Assembly (NCBI GenBank): GCA_934718065.1
Contig: CAKUZR010000017.1
Span: forward strand, 1-38,558
Origin: an uncultured Treponema sp.
Lineage (GTDB): Bacteria; Spirochaetota; Spirochaetia; Treponematales; Treponemataceae
Direction of reading: 5' to 3'
Length of the DNA stretch: 38,558 nt
The translations under genes were made by a program, and so were the position numbers. Of the stretch, positions 23,649 through 31,617 are shown one piece after another; the stretch's first letter is position 1, and each line of letters begins with the position of its first letter. Below the pieces are notes generated by a model, which saw nothing but the letters and a program-made list of their open reading frames with translations, was not told the DNA's origin and made no database searches.

Positions 23649-24707
23649 ATGAAGAATATTTTTAAACGTTCAGCACTGGCTGTTCTGTTGATTGCCGCAT
23701 TTACGGCAGTTTTTGTTTCATGCAACTTGGATGACGATGATGATTCTAATAAAAAACCGAAAGACGCAAATTATTCAATTATAGTCCGTTTTGATAAAGA
23801 CAAAATAAGTGTGAAAAAAGGTTTCATTGACAAAGAGTTGATTGAAAACAACAGCGAAGTAAAAGCCTATGAAACTTTGACCGTTGAACCTAAACTTTCT
23901 AGCGGCAAAACTGTTGACTACTGGAAAATAAACGGTGTTAAGGACAGCGGAAAAAATGTTAAAGGTTTTACAGTTAATATGCTTACAAAAGATGACTGCA
24001 TTCAGCAGGAAGGAAGCTATGTTTATGCAATCGAAGTTGAAGAAAGAGGTTATTACAGCGTAACAGTAAACTACGATGAAGAGCTTGTTGAATGTCGTTC
24101 AGATATTAGCTCAGCGCTTTCTTCTAATATAAAAAATGGTGCAACAGTATCAGAAGACACGGTTTCAAAACTCTATTTCAATGTTAAAGAAGCAAAAATC
24201 AGTTCTGACTGGAAAGGTGGCACAGAAACTTACATTTACGGTTATTCAATGGACGGCGGAGCTACAGAAGTTTACTATCCTACAACATGCTCCAAAAGAT
24301 ATTATTCAGTTGATTTGGCGGACGTAAACGGAAAAAATATCAATTTCAAGTTCCTTACAAAAGAGTCGGAATCTACAACACTTTCTTTTGATTCAAGCGT
24401 ATTGAGCGTTTCAAAAAATTGCTACTACAGAGAGCTAAAGGATGGAGCTGATGATTACACAACTGTGACAAAAGAAATTGAATCTGATAAAACTTCGGTT
24501 TATGAAGGCGAATATGTTAATTTCAAGCTTGCTTCCGGTGAAAAAGCGGATCCTAAAAAAATCTATGTGAACGGAATTTCTTTGGAAAAATATGTAAGAT
24601 GTCCATTCCTTTGCGACGGCAAGGACGGAGATTTGAAAATTATCTATTCTTCTTCAAACAAGATTGGCCCGAAAGACGGAAAATTTACAATCGAATATAG
24701 AGATTAG
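23649..24707 (+). CDS. Predicted surface lipoprotein of unknown function
   Basis: A 352-residue secreted lipoprotein. The N-terminus has two basic residues, a hydrophobic core and a lipobox ending FVSC25. An acidic linker (DDDDDS) then leads to a region rich in beta-strand patterns and Lys/Asp/Ser/Thr, suggesting tandem Ig-like or other beta-sandwich domains (roughly 40-130, 130-245 and 255-350). Treponema genomes carry many such paralogous lipoproteins on the outer face. No catalytic motif is visible. It has its own promoter and ribosome site, is divergent from metE, and is followed by a repeat A copy. Function is unknown; adhesion or binding is only a guess. Confidence 0.8.
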   Translation: MKNIFKRSALAVLLIAAFTAVFVSCNLDDDDDSNKKPKDANYSIIVRFDKDKISVKKGFIDKELIENNSEVKAYETLTVEPKLSSGKTVDYWKINGVKDSGKNVKGFTVNMLTKDDCIQQEGSYVYAIEVEERGYYSVTVNYDEELVECRSDISSALSSNIKNGATVSEDTVSKLYFNVKEAKISSDWKGGTETYIYGYSMDGGATEVYYPTTCSKRYYSVDLADVNGKNINFKFLTKESESTTLSFDSSVLSVSKNCYYRELKDGADDYTTVTKEIESDKTSVYEGEYVNFKLASGEKADPKKIYVNGISLEKYVRCPFLCDGKDGDLKIIYSSSNKIGPKDGKFTIEYRD

Positions 24708-24715
24708 CCTGAATG

Positions 24716-24900
24716 TCGAGTTTTTTGCGGAAAAGAATAAAAGCGCAGGCAGATTTCCAGTTTGTGAAGATTTTTGGCGATTGAATTAATAAAAGTGCGA
24801 AGCACCCGAATTAATACAAGCAAAGCGCGGGCCAAATCCATCTGGAGCAAACTGGAAATATGCCGAAAGCGTTCTTTCAAAATTTGCAAAAAAAACTCGA
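24716..24900. repeat. Repeat family A, full copy 2
   Basis: Outer ends TCGAGTTTTTTGC and GCAAAAAAAACTCGA, and inner arms GGCAGATTTCCAGTTTG (24748-24764) and CAAACTGGAAATATGCC (24848-24864), form nested inverted repeats around a conserved core (AGCACCCGAATTAATACAAG). It lies just after the lipoprotein stop. It encodes nothing plausible; size and palindromic ends suggest a small non-autonomous mobile element or a REP-like unit. Confidence 0.82.
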
Positions 24901-24936
24901 AATTAAGTCAAATTAGAATATTTTAGTTTTTAAGGA

Positions 24937-24985
24937 AAAGCCGGCTGAAAAAAGCTAACCGCTTTAGATTTCAGCTGGCTTTTTG
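24937..24985 (+). terminator. Hairpin with T-tract just before the CDF gene
   Basis: AAAGCCGGCTGAAA (24937-24950) pairs with TTTCAGCTGGCTTT (24969-24982; one mismatch), followed by a T-rich stretch. It ends upstream transcription, or acts as an attenuator, since the ribosome site of the next gene starts within 10 nt. Confidence 0.75.
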
Positions 24986-25005
24986 TTGTTTAAGGAGATT
25001 TCAAA

Positions 25006-26193
25006 GTGTTGAATTTATTGGCTAGGATTTTTATCAAGGACTGCAAAAACTACAAGAATCCTGCGGTCAGAAACCAGTACGGAATTCTGTGCGGAATCGC
25101 CGGAATCTGCTTCAATGTTTTTCTGTTCGCGTTCAAATTTCTTGCCGGAATTTTGTCTAATTCGGTGGCGGTTGTTGCGGACGCTTTTAACAATCTTTCT
25201 GACGCAACGGCTTCGGTTGTTACGATTCTTGGATTTAAAATTTCCGGGAAAAAGCCGGACGCTGAGCATCCGTTCGGGCATGGCCGGATGGAATATATCG
25301 CCGGGTTCATTGTTTCAGTTTTGATAATAATTATGGGCTACGAGCTTTTGAAATCTTCTGTGGGCGCAATCAGAAATCCGGAGCCGGTAAAAACAGATTT
25401 TCTTACAATAATAATTCTTTCGGTTTCAATTCTGGTGAAATTTTATATGTATTTTTACAATCATTCGCTTTCAAAAAAAATGAACAGTGTTGTGATGGAC
25501 GCAACCGCAAAAGACAGTCTGAACGACACAATTTCCACGGGCGTTGTTCTTTTGACTGTTGTTGCCACGATAATTTTAAAGTCTGCCGGAAAAGAAATTT
25601 CTGTTCCGCTGGACGGAATCGCCGGACTTTTTGTGGCTCTTTTTATTTTGAAGGGCGGATTCGACTCGGCGAAGGAAACCGTCGATCCTCTTCTGGGAAA
25701 AACCGCGAGCAAGGAATTTGTTGAGGAAATTGAAAAAACTGTGATGGCGCATAAAAAAATCTGCGGAATGCACGATTTGGTTCTGCACGACTACGGCCCT
25801 GAAAAAATTATGGTCAGCCTGCATGCGGAAGTTCCCGGCGACGAAAATATTTTTGAGCTTCACGATGAAATTGACAACATTGAATGTGAGATTTCCAGAA
25901 AATTCAACTGTTCGTGCGTAATCCACATGGATCCAATCGACAAGAACAATTCGGAAATCGAGCTGCTGAAGAATTTCATCATTGAAAAAGCGAAAAAAAT
26001 CGAGCCGGCCATTTCAATCCACGATTTGCGGCTTGTGCCTGGCCCTTCGCATACAAACGTTATTTTTGACGCGGTCCGCCCTTTTGAATGTAAATATTCC
26101 GAGGACGAGCTGAAAGATGCGCTCTGCAAAATTGTGAAGGAATATAATCCTTCGTATTTTGCTGTGATTCAGATTGACCAGCCGTTTATGTGA
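25006..26193 (+). CDS. Cation diffusion facilitator (CDF) metal exporter
   Basis: A 395-residue inner-membrane CDF transporter exporting divalent metals (Zn, Fe, Mn or Co) by proton antiport. The metal-site helix ADAFNNLSD (D59, D66), the signature HPFGHGRMEYIAG and the second site MDATAKDSLNDT are visible, with six transmembrane helices to about residue 210. The cytosolic C-terminal domain (about 215-300) contains LHDYGPEKIMVSLHAEVP. A further domain of about 80 residues makes it longer than the usual 300. The start is GTG at 25006 with AAGGAG at good spacing. Confidence 0.92.
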   Translation: MLNLLARIFIKDCKNYKNPAVRNQYGILCGIAGICFNVFLFAFKFLAGILSNSVAVVADAFNNLSDATASVVTILGFKISGKKPDAEHPFGHGRMEYIAGFIVSVLIIIMGYELLKSSVGAIRNPEPVKTDFLTIIILSVSILVKFYMYFYNHSLSKKMNSVVMDATAKDSLNDTISTGVVLLTVVATIILKSAGKEISVPLDGIAGLFVALFILKGGFDSAKETVDPLLGKTASKEFVEEIEKTVMAHKKICGMHDLVLHDYGPEKIMVSLHAEVPGDENIFELHDEIDNIECEISRKFNCSCVIHMDPIDKNNSEIELLKNFIIEKAKKIEPAISIHDLRLVPGPSHTNVIFDAVRPFECKYSEDELKDALCKIVKEYNPSYFAVIQIDQPFM

Positions 26194-26251
26194 ACACGTT
26201 CATGTGAAAATATTCGTGTGACCAGGTTGAAAAATAGCGTGAAAAATGCGG

Positions 26252-26280
26252 TTGTCTTTTGGGTTCTGAAAAAGTATAAT
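26252..26280 (+). promoter_or_regulatory. Promoter of the small lipoprotein gene (leaderless layout)
   Basis: TTGTCT (26252-26257), a 17-bp spacer and TATAAT (26275-26280). The ATG follows after CGTCTT, so the transcript should begin at or next to the start codon. Confidence 0.7.
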
Positions 26281-26286
26281 CGTCTT

Positions 26287-26841
26287 ATGAAAATTTTATC
26301 AGTTTCTTCTATTATTATGTTGGCGTTGATGTTTTGCGGCTGCGGCAAAAAAGTTTCTTCCGGGCTTGATTCCAAAAAAAATGAAAGAACTGAAATCCAG
26401 CCGGCGGTTATTGGAATGCCGAATCCTGTGCGCGATTCAACTGCCCAGGATATTTTGAACACGTTCGGCGTGCGGTTTGCGCTTCCGGAAGGCGCGGAAA
26501 ATGTGCGTTATTCTGTAATCGGCGGAACTCTTGCGCAGGTTGATTTTGCTTGGAATGGCGATGAATGTACGGCTCGTGCTGAACCAAGCGGCGAAACTTC
26601 ACTCAAGGATATTTCGGGATTTTACTACAACTGGAAAAATTCCGCTGAAGTAAAAGTTGGCTACAACACGGCGAAAGCAAGCTGGACAAAAGACGAAAAA
26701 GGAAATTCCGTGGGAATCTGCATCTGGTGGGATGCCGCGCCTGGAATTATGTACAGCGTAAGCATGAGAAGCGGAGCCGGGGAAAAATCTCTTTCCGCCC
26801 TTGCGAATGCGGTTTACGTTCCTGTGCAAGGTGAAAACTAG
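26287..26841 (+). CDS. Small predicted lipoprotein
   Basis: A 184-residue exported protein. The signal peptide MKILSVSSIIMLALMF ends in a cysteine-rich lipobox-like CGC (C19 the likely lipidated residue; relaxed spirochaete-type box). The mature part contains VIGMPNPVRDSTAQDILNTFG followed by a beta-rich domain, resembling uncharacterised DUF-type lipoproteins. ATG 26287 is chosen over upstream GTG codons because the promoter lies between them. It has no ribosome site. It ends 8 nt before the MATE gene and probably shares its transcript. Function unknown. Confidence 0.75.
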   Translation: MKILSVSSIIMLALMFCGCGKKVSSGLDSKKNERTEIQPAVIGMPNPVRDSTAQDILNTFGVRFALPEGAENVRYSVIGGTLAQVDFAWNGDECTARAEPSGETSLKDISGFYYNWKNSAEVKVGYNTAKASWTKDEKGNSVGICIWWDAAPGIMYSVSMRSGAGEKSLSALANAVYVPVQGEN

Positions 26842-26849
26842 GGCTTTCT

Positions 26850-28232
26850 GTGAAAAGCGATTATCTTACAACTAAGCCTCCGTTCTACGCGCTTTTTGTT
26901 TTTTCTCTTCCGATTATAATTGGAAATTTGTTTCAGCAGCTTTACACGATGGTCGATTCTGCGGTCGTGGGGCGTTTTGTGGGCGAGCAGGCTCTGGCGG
27001 CGGTCGGGGCTTCGTATTCGCTTACAGTTGTTTTTATCTGCGTTGCAATTGGCGGCGGCGTAGGCTCTTCCGTTGTTGTAAGCAAGTATTTCGGCGCGCG
27101 CAACTTTTCCGCAATGAAGACGGCGGTCAGCACGGCGTTTCTTGCTTTTCTTGGAATAAGCGTTTTTCTTGGCGCGCTTGGAGTTGCGGTGAACCGGCCG
27201 CTTCTTGTGCTTTTAAAAACTCCTTCCGACACGCTGGAAATGGCTCTTGTCTACCTGCGGATTTATTTTTTAGGGCTTCCGTTTCTTTTTATGTACAACG
27301 TGGTTTCCTCAATGTTTAATGCGCTTGGAAAGTCGCGGATTCCGCTTGTTTTTCTGATTTTTTCTTCGGTTCTGAACGTTGCGCTTGATTTTCTGTTTGT
27401 GGCGGTTTTCAAGACTGGAGTTGCGGGCGCGGCGTGGGCCACTCTGATTGCGCAGGGAATTTCGTGTGTTCTTTCGTTCGCAGTTTTTATGAAAACTCTT
27501 GCAGGCTTTCCGGTTTGTTCTGAAGGCGCGGAAACTGCGGAAACGGATTCGGATTCGCCCTTGTGCTTCAGATTTTTTGACAGGCGCGAGCTTTTTTCAA
27601 TGGGAAAAATCGTCGTTCCTTCAATACTGCAGCAGTCAACAGTTTCAATTGGAATGATGCTTGTGCAGTCCGTGGTGAACAGCTTCGGCTCTGAACCGCT
27701 TGCCGGATATTCAGCGTTCAGCCGGATTGCCTCGATTGCAATTGTTCCGATGGCGGCAATCAATAATTCAATGTCTTCGTATACGGCGCAGAATATTGGC
27801 GCAGGAAAACCCGGACGCGTTGTAAAGGGCTACCATGCGGCGAATCTTATGGTCGCGTTTTTTGCCGTTTCGCTCTGTCTGTGCATTGAGCTTTTCTACC
27901 GCCCGCTGATTCAGCTTTTTCTAGGCGAAGGCGGAAGCGAAACCGCGTTGCGTACAGGGCAGGCCGCGCTCCGCTTTGAAGGATTTTTCTACTGCTGGAT
28001 AGGATTCAAGATGGCGTGCGACGGACTTTTGCGCGGTGCTGGCGATATGAAAGTCTTCACCCTTGCAAACCTGATAAATCTTTCAATAAGGGTAGCCGTT
28101 TCCATTGTCTGCGCGCCCCGCTTTGGCCTTGAATGGGTCTGGTATTCCGTTCCGATGGGCTGGTTCGCCAACTTCGTGATTTCATTCGCTGAATATAAAA
28201 CTGGAAGATGGAAGAAAGCTTCACAAATATAA
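26850..28232 (+). CDS. MATE-family multidrug/toxin exporter
   Basis: A 460-residue, 12-helix MATE transporter exporting cationic or aromatic compounds by Na+ or H+ antiport. The N-terminal half begins PFYALFVFSLPIIIGNLFQQ, followed by LYTMVDSAVVGRFVGEQALAAVG, the family's most recognisable segment. The second repeat starts near GKIVVPSILQQSTVSIGMML. The start is GTG at 26850, 8 nt after the lipoprotein stop, so coupling is likely. DinF/NorM assignment and substrate are not determinable. Confidence 0.93.
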   Translation: MKSDYLTTKPPFYALFVFSLPIIIGNLFQQLYTMVDSAVVGRFVGEQALAAVGASYSLTVVFICVAIGGGVGSSVVVSKYFGARNFSAMKTAVSTAFLAFLGISVFLGALGVAVNRPLLVLLKTPSDTLEMALVYLRIYFLGLPFLFMYNVVSSMFNALGKSRIPLVFLIFSSVLNVALDFLFVAVFKTGVAGAAWATLIAQGISCVLSFAVFMKTLAGFPVCSEGAETAETDSDSPLCFRFFDRRELFSMGKIVVPSILQQSTVSIGMMLVQSVVNSFGSEPLAGYSAFSRIASIAIVPMAAINNSMSSYTAQNIGAGKPGRVVKGYHAANLMVAFFAVSLCLCIELFYRPLIQLFLGEGGSETALRTGQAALRFEGFFYCWIGFKMACDGLLRGAGDMKVFTLANLINLSIRVAVSIVCAPRFGLEWVWYSVPMGWFANFVISFAEYKTGRWKKASQI

Positions 28233-28267
28233 TAGAAATAACAGTTAAAATGTAGAGTTGTTTTAAT

Positions 28268-28324
28268 AAGTCCGCCTTAAAAATGTAGTTTTATATTGAA
28301 AAGTCCGCCTTAAAAATGTAATAT
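28268..28324 (+). promoter_or_regulatory. Promoter with two direct 20-bp repeats before the ATPase gene
   Basis: AAGTCCGCCTTAAAAATGTA occurs at 28268-28287 and again at 28301-28320, 33 bp (three helical turns) apart. The second copy fills the spacer between TTGAAA (28296-28301) and TAATAT (28319-28324). ATG starts 6 nt later. This looks like a pair of regulator sites over a leaderless promoter. Confidence 0.65.
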
Positions 28325-28330
28325 TTCAAT

Positions 28331-29683
28331 ATGGAACGGCAGATTTTAAGTAAACTTGAGCAATGGAAAAATTCTCCTCACCGAAAACCGCTTATTCTGC
28401 GTGGGGCAAGGCAGGTTGGAAAAACCTGGGTTATGAAAGAGTTTGGAAAGCGTTATTTCAAAAATTTTGCATACATAAACTTTGATAATAATTCTGCAAT
28501 GAAAGCCGTTTTTGATTCCGATTTTGATATTTCACGCATTATTCTGGCGCTTAGCGCAGCGACTGGTGTTTCTATAAAACCTCATGAAACTCTCATAATT
28601 TTAGACGAAGTTCAGGAAGTTCCGAGAGCGCTTTCAAGCTTAAAGTACTTTTGTGAAAATGCTTCAGAGTATGCGGTTATTGCGGCTGGAAGTCAGATGG
28701 GTGTTGCATTGCATAAAGGCACTAATTTTCCTGTTGGTAAAGTTGATTTGATGACTCTATATCCGTTTTCGTTCATAGAATTTCTTTTGGCATGCGAAAA
28801 TAATCAGCTGGTTTCAGTTTTGGAATCTGGTGACTGGATGCTGATTACAGCACTAAAAACGAAATTGATTTCGCGAATGAAAGAATATTTTTATGTTGGC
28901 GGCATGCCTCAAGCTGTTCAGACTTTTATTGATGAGCAGGACTGGTTAAAAGTCCGCGAAGTGCAGAACACTCTTCTTGAAGTTTATGCACAGGATTTTT
29001 CAAAACACGCTTCTAGTACACTAAGTACAAGGTTAAGACAAGTGTGGTTGTCGCTTCCGGCTCAGCTTTCAAAAGAAAACAAAAAGTTTATGTATGGTCA
29101 GATTAAAACTGGAGCGAGGGCAAAAGATTTTGAGCTTGCGATTCAATGGCTATCTGACTGCGGTTTGATTCATCTTGTTCACAGTGTTTCAAAACCAGGC
29201 TATCCGCTAAAGGCTTATGAAGAGCTGGATTCTTTCAAAATCTATATGAATGATATCGGACTTTTGTGCGCTCTTGGAAACACTGATATAAAAACAATTT
29301 TGGATAACAATAAATTTTTTATTGAATTCAAAGGTGCCGTAACAGAGCAGTATGTTTTACAGCAGCTTCTTTCATGCACTGACTTTAAGCCGTTTTATTA
29401 TTCTTCACCGAATTCTTCTGGCGAAATTGATTTTCTGATTCAGGGTGAAGACCAGATTATTCCGATTGAAGTCAAATCCGCAGAAAATCTTCAGTCAAAA
29501 AGCCTTAAATCTTTTCATCAAAAATACAATAATCAGTATTCCATTAGAACGTCTCTTTCTGATTTTAGAATAGATAACTGGATGACGAACGTTCCGCTTT
29601 ATGCAATTTTTTTGATTGGAAATAAAATAGACTTTGGGCATAATCAAAATGCAAATCAGGAAAACAAATTCGAAATTATATAG
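28331..29683 (+). CDS. AAA_14/DUF4143-type ATP-binding protein
   Basis: A 450-residue protein of the widespread AAA ATPase plus DUF4143 architecture. Walker A is GARQVGKTW (about 25-33), Walker B is IILDEVQEV, and the sensor-like segment AAGSQMGVAL follows. The C-terminal DUF4143 region includes the GEIDFLIQ motif and PIEVKSAEN, which resembles a PD-(D/E)XK nuclease core (D, then E-V-K). Family members are of uncertain function, often patchily distributed and suspected in mobile or defence contexts. The promoter overlaps two long direct repeats, and no ribosome site is present. Codon use is more AT-rich than in its left neighbours, suggesting separate acquisition. Confidence 0.88.
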   Translation: MERQILSKLEQWKNSPHRKPLILRGARQVGKTWVMKEFGKRYFKNFAYINFDNNSAMKAVFDSDFDISRIILALSAATGVSIKPHETLIILDEVQEVPRALSSLKYFCENASEYAVIAAGSQMGVALHKGTNFPVGKVDLMTLYPFSFIEFLLACENNQLVSVLESGDWMLITALKTKLISRMKEYFYVGGMPQAVQTFIDEQDWLKVREVQNTLLEVYAQDFSKHASSTLSTRLRQVWLSLPAQLSKENKKFMYGQIKTGARAKDFELAIQWLSDCGLIHLVHSVSKPGYPLKAYEELDSFKIYMNDIGLLCALGNTDIKTILDNNKFFIEFKGAVTEQYVLQQLLSCTDFKPFYYSSPNSSGEIDFLIQGEDQIIPIEVKSAENLQSKSLKSFHQKYNNQYSIRTSLSDFRIDNWMTNVPLYAIFLIGNKIDFGHNQNANQENKFEII

Positions 29684-29858
29684 AAATGTTAATGAATATT
29701 CCTTTAAAATCCTCAGAGTTGTGAATAATCTAAGTATGGATGTGAAATTTGACAAAGTTCTTGTGGATTGTTCCCGCGAATATTTTCACAAGGACTTTGG
29801 TTTGGAAATTGAATTCATAAAAAAATTATCGTGTAGAACCACTGTTTGGTTTCTCTGA
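29649..29858 (+). CDS. Possible small ORF after the ATPase gene
   Basis: A 69-codon frame beginning inside the end of the ATPase gene and running over the 3' end of the convergent lipoprotein gene. It has no ribosome site and no recognisable domain (basic N-terminus, KVLVDCSREYFHKDFG in the middle). It covers the only stretch between the two flanking genes, so it may be a remnant of something else or chance. Confidence 0.2.
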   Translation: MQIRKTNSKLYRNVNEYSFKILRVVNNLSMDVKFDKVLVDCSREYFHKDFGLEIEFIKKLSCRTTVWFL

Positions 29859-30315
29859 GCATTGCGCCTTTTACGGCTGCGTATTTGAATTTTTCGTTTT
29901 CCAGGGCGGATTTGTAGGCGCGGTTTTTAAGAAGAATGTTGAAAACTTCCTCGGCGTTGTCGGCTGAGTTTGTGGCGATTAGTTTTTGGGTTTCGCTGTA
30001 TTTTTCAAGTTCGGGAAGCTTGTAGTCTATCAGTTTTCCTTTTTGCGCCATGGATTTTGAGTTGGCAAGGCTGGATTCTAAAATATCTGAGCCATCTGGC
30101 CACAATGTTGAAAGCCCTAGGTTTTTCCTGTAACTGTGAATTAAATCAAATATTTCCTTGTCATAGATTCCGCAGGTGTAGAAGGCGCTTTCGGGAAGAG
30201 TAGAAGGCTCGAACTTGCATTGCAGGCTTGAATCATCATTTGAAGCGCAGGAAAAAGAAATCAGGCAGGCAAAAAGCACCGGGAAGAAAAATGTTCTGGC
30301 GGGTTTATGTTTCAT
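29815..30315 (-). CDS. CAP/SCP-like lipoprotein
   Basis: A 166-residue exported protein. The signal region ends LISFSC23, a relaxed lipobox. The mature domain has a CAP (SCP/PR1)-like pattern: FDLIHSYRKNLGLSTLWPDGSDILESSLANSKSMAQKGKL, a later NSADNAEEVFNILLKN, and a terminal KFKYAAVKGAML-WFYTIIFL strand. The usual catalytic histidines are not obvious, so it may be a divergent or inactive member. ATG 30315 is preferred over an upstream ATG because a TATATT box lies exactly 6 nt before it. No ribosome site is visible, so translation is probably leaderless. Confidence 0.68.
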   Translation of the reverse strand: MKHKPARTFFFPVLFACLISFSCASNDDSSLQCKFEPSTLPESAFYTCGIYDKEIFDLIHSYRKNLGLSTLWPDGSDILESSLANSKSMAQKGKLIDYKLPELEKYSETQKLIATNSADNAEEVFNILLKNRAYKSALENEKFKYAAVKGAMLRETKQWFYTIIFL

Positions 30316-30421
30316 ATAAAAAATATACCATAGATTTCTGTTTTGGGAAGAAATAAAATTCTTCATGCTTGGTGTAGTTCAAATGAGCGGCAGTTCATTT
30401 GGAAAATACGCGCAAAAAAAC

Positions 30422-30450
30422 TTGTTTTTTGATTTTTCGGAAAGTATAAT
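30422..30450 (+). promoter_or_regulatory. Promoter of the AAC(3)-type gene
   Basis: TTGTTT (30422-30427), a 17-bp spacer and TATAAT (30445-30450), 17 nt before ATG, with GGAG just before the start. This gives a very short leader that still carries a ribosome site. Confidence 0.68.
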
Positions 30451-30467
30451 CTGCTTGTGGAGATTTT

Positions 30468-31262
30468 ATGGAGAAAGAGCGAAAAATCGTATTGAAAAAT
30501 GACATTTTGCAGGCGTTCAAAGAAGTTGGCGTGCAAAACGGACAGTCAATTATGGTTCATACATCCTTAAGCAAATTGGGGTTTGTATGCGGCGGAGCGC
30601 AGGTTGTGATAGAAGCGCTGCTTGAATCTGTAGGGAATGACGGCACAATTATGATGCCGGCTCAGTCCTGGAAAAATCTGGATCCCGAGTGCGGCGTTCA
30701 TTGGGAAGAACCGAAAGAATGGTGGCAGCTGATTCGCGACAACTGGCCTACCTATGATAAAGATATTACGCCGACAAATACAATGGGCGCGGTTGCTGAA
30801 ATGTTCAGAAAATGGCACGGAACATTAAGAAGCGATCATCCTTCCCGCTCTGTGGCTGCTTGGGGAAAGAATGCGGAATTTTTGACTTGCAGGCATGACT
30901 TGTCAAATGTGTTCGGAGACGGCTCCCCGATTGGAAAGCTTTACGATTTGGACGGATATGTCCTGCTGATTGGCGTTGGATATGACAAGAACACTTCGCT
31001 TCACCTTGCCGATGTGCGCGCGGATTATCCTGGAAAACATTTCTGCACAGATCACAGCGCGGTTATGGAAAACGGAAAAAGAATCTGGAAGCCTTATGAA
31101 GTATTATTTGTTGACGGCAAAGATTTTGAAGAAATCGGAAAGGATTTTGAACAGTCCTGCAATGTAAAAAAAGCCCGGCTCGGAAACGGAACAATAACAT
31201 TTATGAAGCAGCGGGAACTTGTTGATTTTGCAGTAAAATGGATTGAAGCGAATAGAAAATAA
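30468..31262 (+). CDS. AAC(3)-family aminoglycoside N-acetyltransferase-like protein
   Basis: A 264-residue protein of the aminoglycoside 3-N-acetyltransferase (antibiotic NAT) family, which transfers acetyl from acetyl-CoA. Conserved blocks are MVHTSLSKLGFVCGG (about 30-44), DGTIMMPAQSW, HPSRSVAAWGK, DGSPIGKLYDLDGYVLLIGVGYDKNTSLHLAD and the C-terminal GNGTITFMKQRELVDFA. The length is typical. It has its own promoter and ribosome site. Many chromosomal members, including YokD-like proteins, do not confer resistance, so resistance should not be assumed. Confidence 0.88.
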   Translation: MEKERKIVLKNDILQAFKEVGVQNGQSIMVHTSLSKLGFVCGGAQVVIEALLESVGNDGTIMMPAQSWKNLDPECGVHWEEPKEWWQLIRDNWPTYDKDITPTNTMGAVAEMFRKWHGTLRSDHPSRSVAAWGKNAEFLTCRHDLSNVFGDGSPIGKLYDLDGYVLLIGVGYDKNTSLHLADVRADYPGKHFCTDHSAVMENGKRIWKPYEVLFVDGKDFEEIGKDFEQSCNVKKARLGNGTITFMKQRELVDFAVKWIEANRK

Positions 31263-31305
31263 TCAGGCAAAGCCGTTTTTTATTGACAGTTTTTTAACAA
31301 ACCGA

Positions 31306-31340
31306 TGTATTATACATTACGCAATGGGTAATGTATAAAA
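31306..31340. promoter_or_regulatory. Operator-like inverted repeat upstream of the toxin remnant
   Basis: TATACATTAC and GTAATGTATA are exact inverted arms with a 7-nt centre. Their position directly before the HigB-like remnant fits the autoregulatory operator of a toxin-antitoxin pair. Confidence 0.6.
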
Positions 31341-31605
31341 GTAAAGTTTTTTAAGCGATGAATTAAAACTTTTATATCAAGCAGGTTTCTCAAAAAAATA
31401 TAAAACAGTTTCGGCTCAACTTGCTAAAATGTTTGTTCGTGCTGTTTATGTGTTATCCGCTGCCACTGTAATACAAGATGTCTGGAAATTTCCCTCGTAT
31501 AAGTTTGAGCATCTGTCAACAACCTTCCTTGTGAAAACGTTAGTAAAATCGTACAATCAAAACTATAAAAGAAAATCCAGTTTTTCTTTTTCCAAAATCA
31601 ACTAG
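31331..31605 (+). pseudogene. Decayed HigB/RelE-type toxin
   Basis: From 31351 a frame encodes SDELKLLYQAGFSKKYKTVS, then a helix around AKMFVRAVYVLSAA, then QDVWKFPSYKFEHLS, which matches the N-terminal two thirds of HigB/RelE-type mRNA interferases. An ATG at 31331 with the expected start (MYKSKVF) is one base out of frame, the break lying in a run of six T. The expected C-terminal strand pair, with its basic catalytic residues, is replaced by unrelated low-complexity sequence. No HigA antitoxin follows; the next gene is an alkylation-repair protein. An operator-like inverted repeat remains upstream. Most likely it is the relic of a toxin-antitoxin module. Slippage on the T-run could in principle restore the start but not the missing end. 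Confidence 0.65.
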
Positions 31606-31617
31606 GAGCCAAGCCAA

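Noticed and set aside
23468..23725. N-terminal extension of metE
   Set aside because: The family's start VIGYPRIGS begins right after ATG 23467; the upstream stretch is hydrophobic low-complexity translation of AT-rich promoter DNA and overlaps the divergent lipoprotein start.
30468..31262. Aminoglycoside resistance gene
   Set aside because: The family is clear, but chromosomal AAC(3)-like proteins are often not resistance determinants, and no mobile resistance context is present.
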